DNA of 6,342 bases from Nitrososphaeraceae archaeon. Lineage in GTDB: Archaea; Thermoproteota; Nitrososphaeria; Nitrososphaerales; Nitrososphaeraceae. A model generated the notes under the pieces. That model did no database searches. It was not told the DNA's origin and saw nothing but the letters and a program-made list of their open reading frames with translations. Below, piece by piece: positions 6,034-6,342 of this stretch (its first letter is position 1; every line of letters begins with the position of its first letter). Position numbers and translations under genes: made by a program. The DNA lies in assembly GCA_030038695.1 (NCBI GenBank), contig JASHSN010000041.1, forward strand, positions 1-6,342. Reading direction: 5' to 3'.

Positions 6034-6342
6034 ACAAGTCATGGCATGACTATAACGAGTCATTGATTGAACGTGGACGTGTATTGATTGATGTATCTTT
6101 CCTTAAATCGTCTAATAAAGAAATTAAAAAGATGAATATTGGTAAGGTTGGAGCACCATTTCAGTATTCTGATAGTTATGTCCGGTTTCTTGCTTTTCTA
6201 AAGATTGGTTTTAAAATTCCGTATCGAATGGTTCAAGGTATAGTGCGTGGATTAGCTGAATATGTCAAGATTGTTGAGGAAATACACTTTACTCATATTA
6301 GGAAAAGAATGATTGGGATTAAGCCATCAATTGAAAATGATA
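6015..6342 (+). mobile_element. IS5-like insertion sequence, left part
   Basis: The element is defined by its transposase and by the loss of AAA+ similarity at about 6015-6020. The exact left end and terminal inverted repeat cannot be fixed because the right end is outside the window. The start coordinate is approximate. Confidence 0.5.
6024..6342 (+). CDS. IS5-family-like transposase, 3'-truncated by the window
   Basis: 106 codons are visible. The pattern SWHDYNESLIERGRV, then GKVGAPFQYSDSYVRFL, IPYRMVQGIVRGL and FTHIRKRMIG matches the N-terminal region of IS5-type DDE transposases, which read W-x-x-YN/YD, L-x-x-RG, G-x-P-x-x-YSD, a helical stretch with PYR/PLRQ-x-EG, and a T-x-x-R-R helix before the first catalytic aspartate. 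The DDE residues lie beyond the edge. No Shine-Dalgarno precedes the ATG at 6024. The frame is open upstream only to a TGA at 5997-5999 and has no other ATG there. Whether the full gene is intact cannot be told. Confidence 0.85.
   Translation, partial: MPLNKSWHDYNESLIERGRVLIDVSFLKSSNKEIKKMNIGKVGAPFQYSDSYVRFLAFLKIGFKIPYRMVQGIVRGLAEYVKIVEEIHFTHIRKRMIGIKPSIEND

Overview
The window looks like chromosomal DNA of a soil-type ammonia-oxidising archaeon (Thaumarchaeota/Nitrososphaeria, most like Nitrososphaera or Nitrosocosmicus). This is inference from gene content and signals. The DNA is AT-rich. TATA boxes lie about 20-40 bp upstream of starts, and GAGGTGAT-type ribosome sites precede some starts. 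A large soluble histidine kinase, a Tat-exported cupin, fragments of a RuvB/MoxR-like AAA+ ATPase family and an IS5-like transposase all fit that group. No rRNA, tRNA or CRISPR array is visible, so the lineage is not proven.

Layout. Positions 1-816 (minus) hold a complete MacB/LolD-type ABC ATPase; any partner permease would lie beyond the left edge. A 237-bp divergent intergenic region carries TATA boxes for both directions and two inverted repeats. Positions 1054-3234 (plus) hold a 726-residue cytoplasmic histidine kinase with three apparent tandem sensor modules before the kinase core. Positions 3235-4453 contain no intact gene. They hold several inverted repeats, a frameshifted secreted Ig-like protein gene (minus), a small Cys-containing coding remnant (minus) and a dead AAA+ ATPase fragment with a stop codon in its P-loop (plus). 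Positions 4454-5731 (plus) hold an intact Tat-exported bicupin resembling oxalate decarboxylase, with complete metal-ligand sets in both domains. Positions 5944 to about 6020 hold the beginning of a second AAA+ ATPase of the same family, and its frame ends where an IS5-like transposase starts (6024 to beyond the right edge).

The three intact genes share no obvious pathway. The kinase probably senses an intracellular signal and passes phosphate to a regulator outside the window. The ABC ATPase powers an unseen permease. The cupin acts outside the membrane. The right two thirds look like a decaying, rearranged accessory region in which the cupin gene survives between two broken copies of one ATPase family. 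I did not find a convincing wholly new system. The strongest leads are the sensor architecture of the kinase, the bicupin without the usual catalytic lid, and the paired AAA+ remnants.
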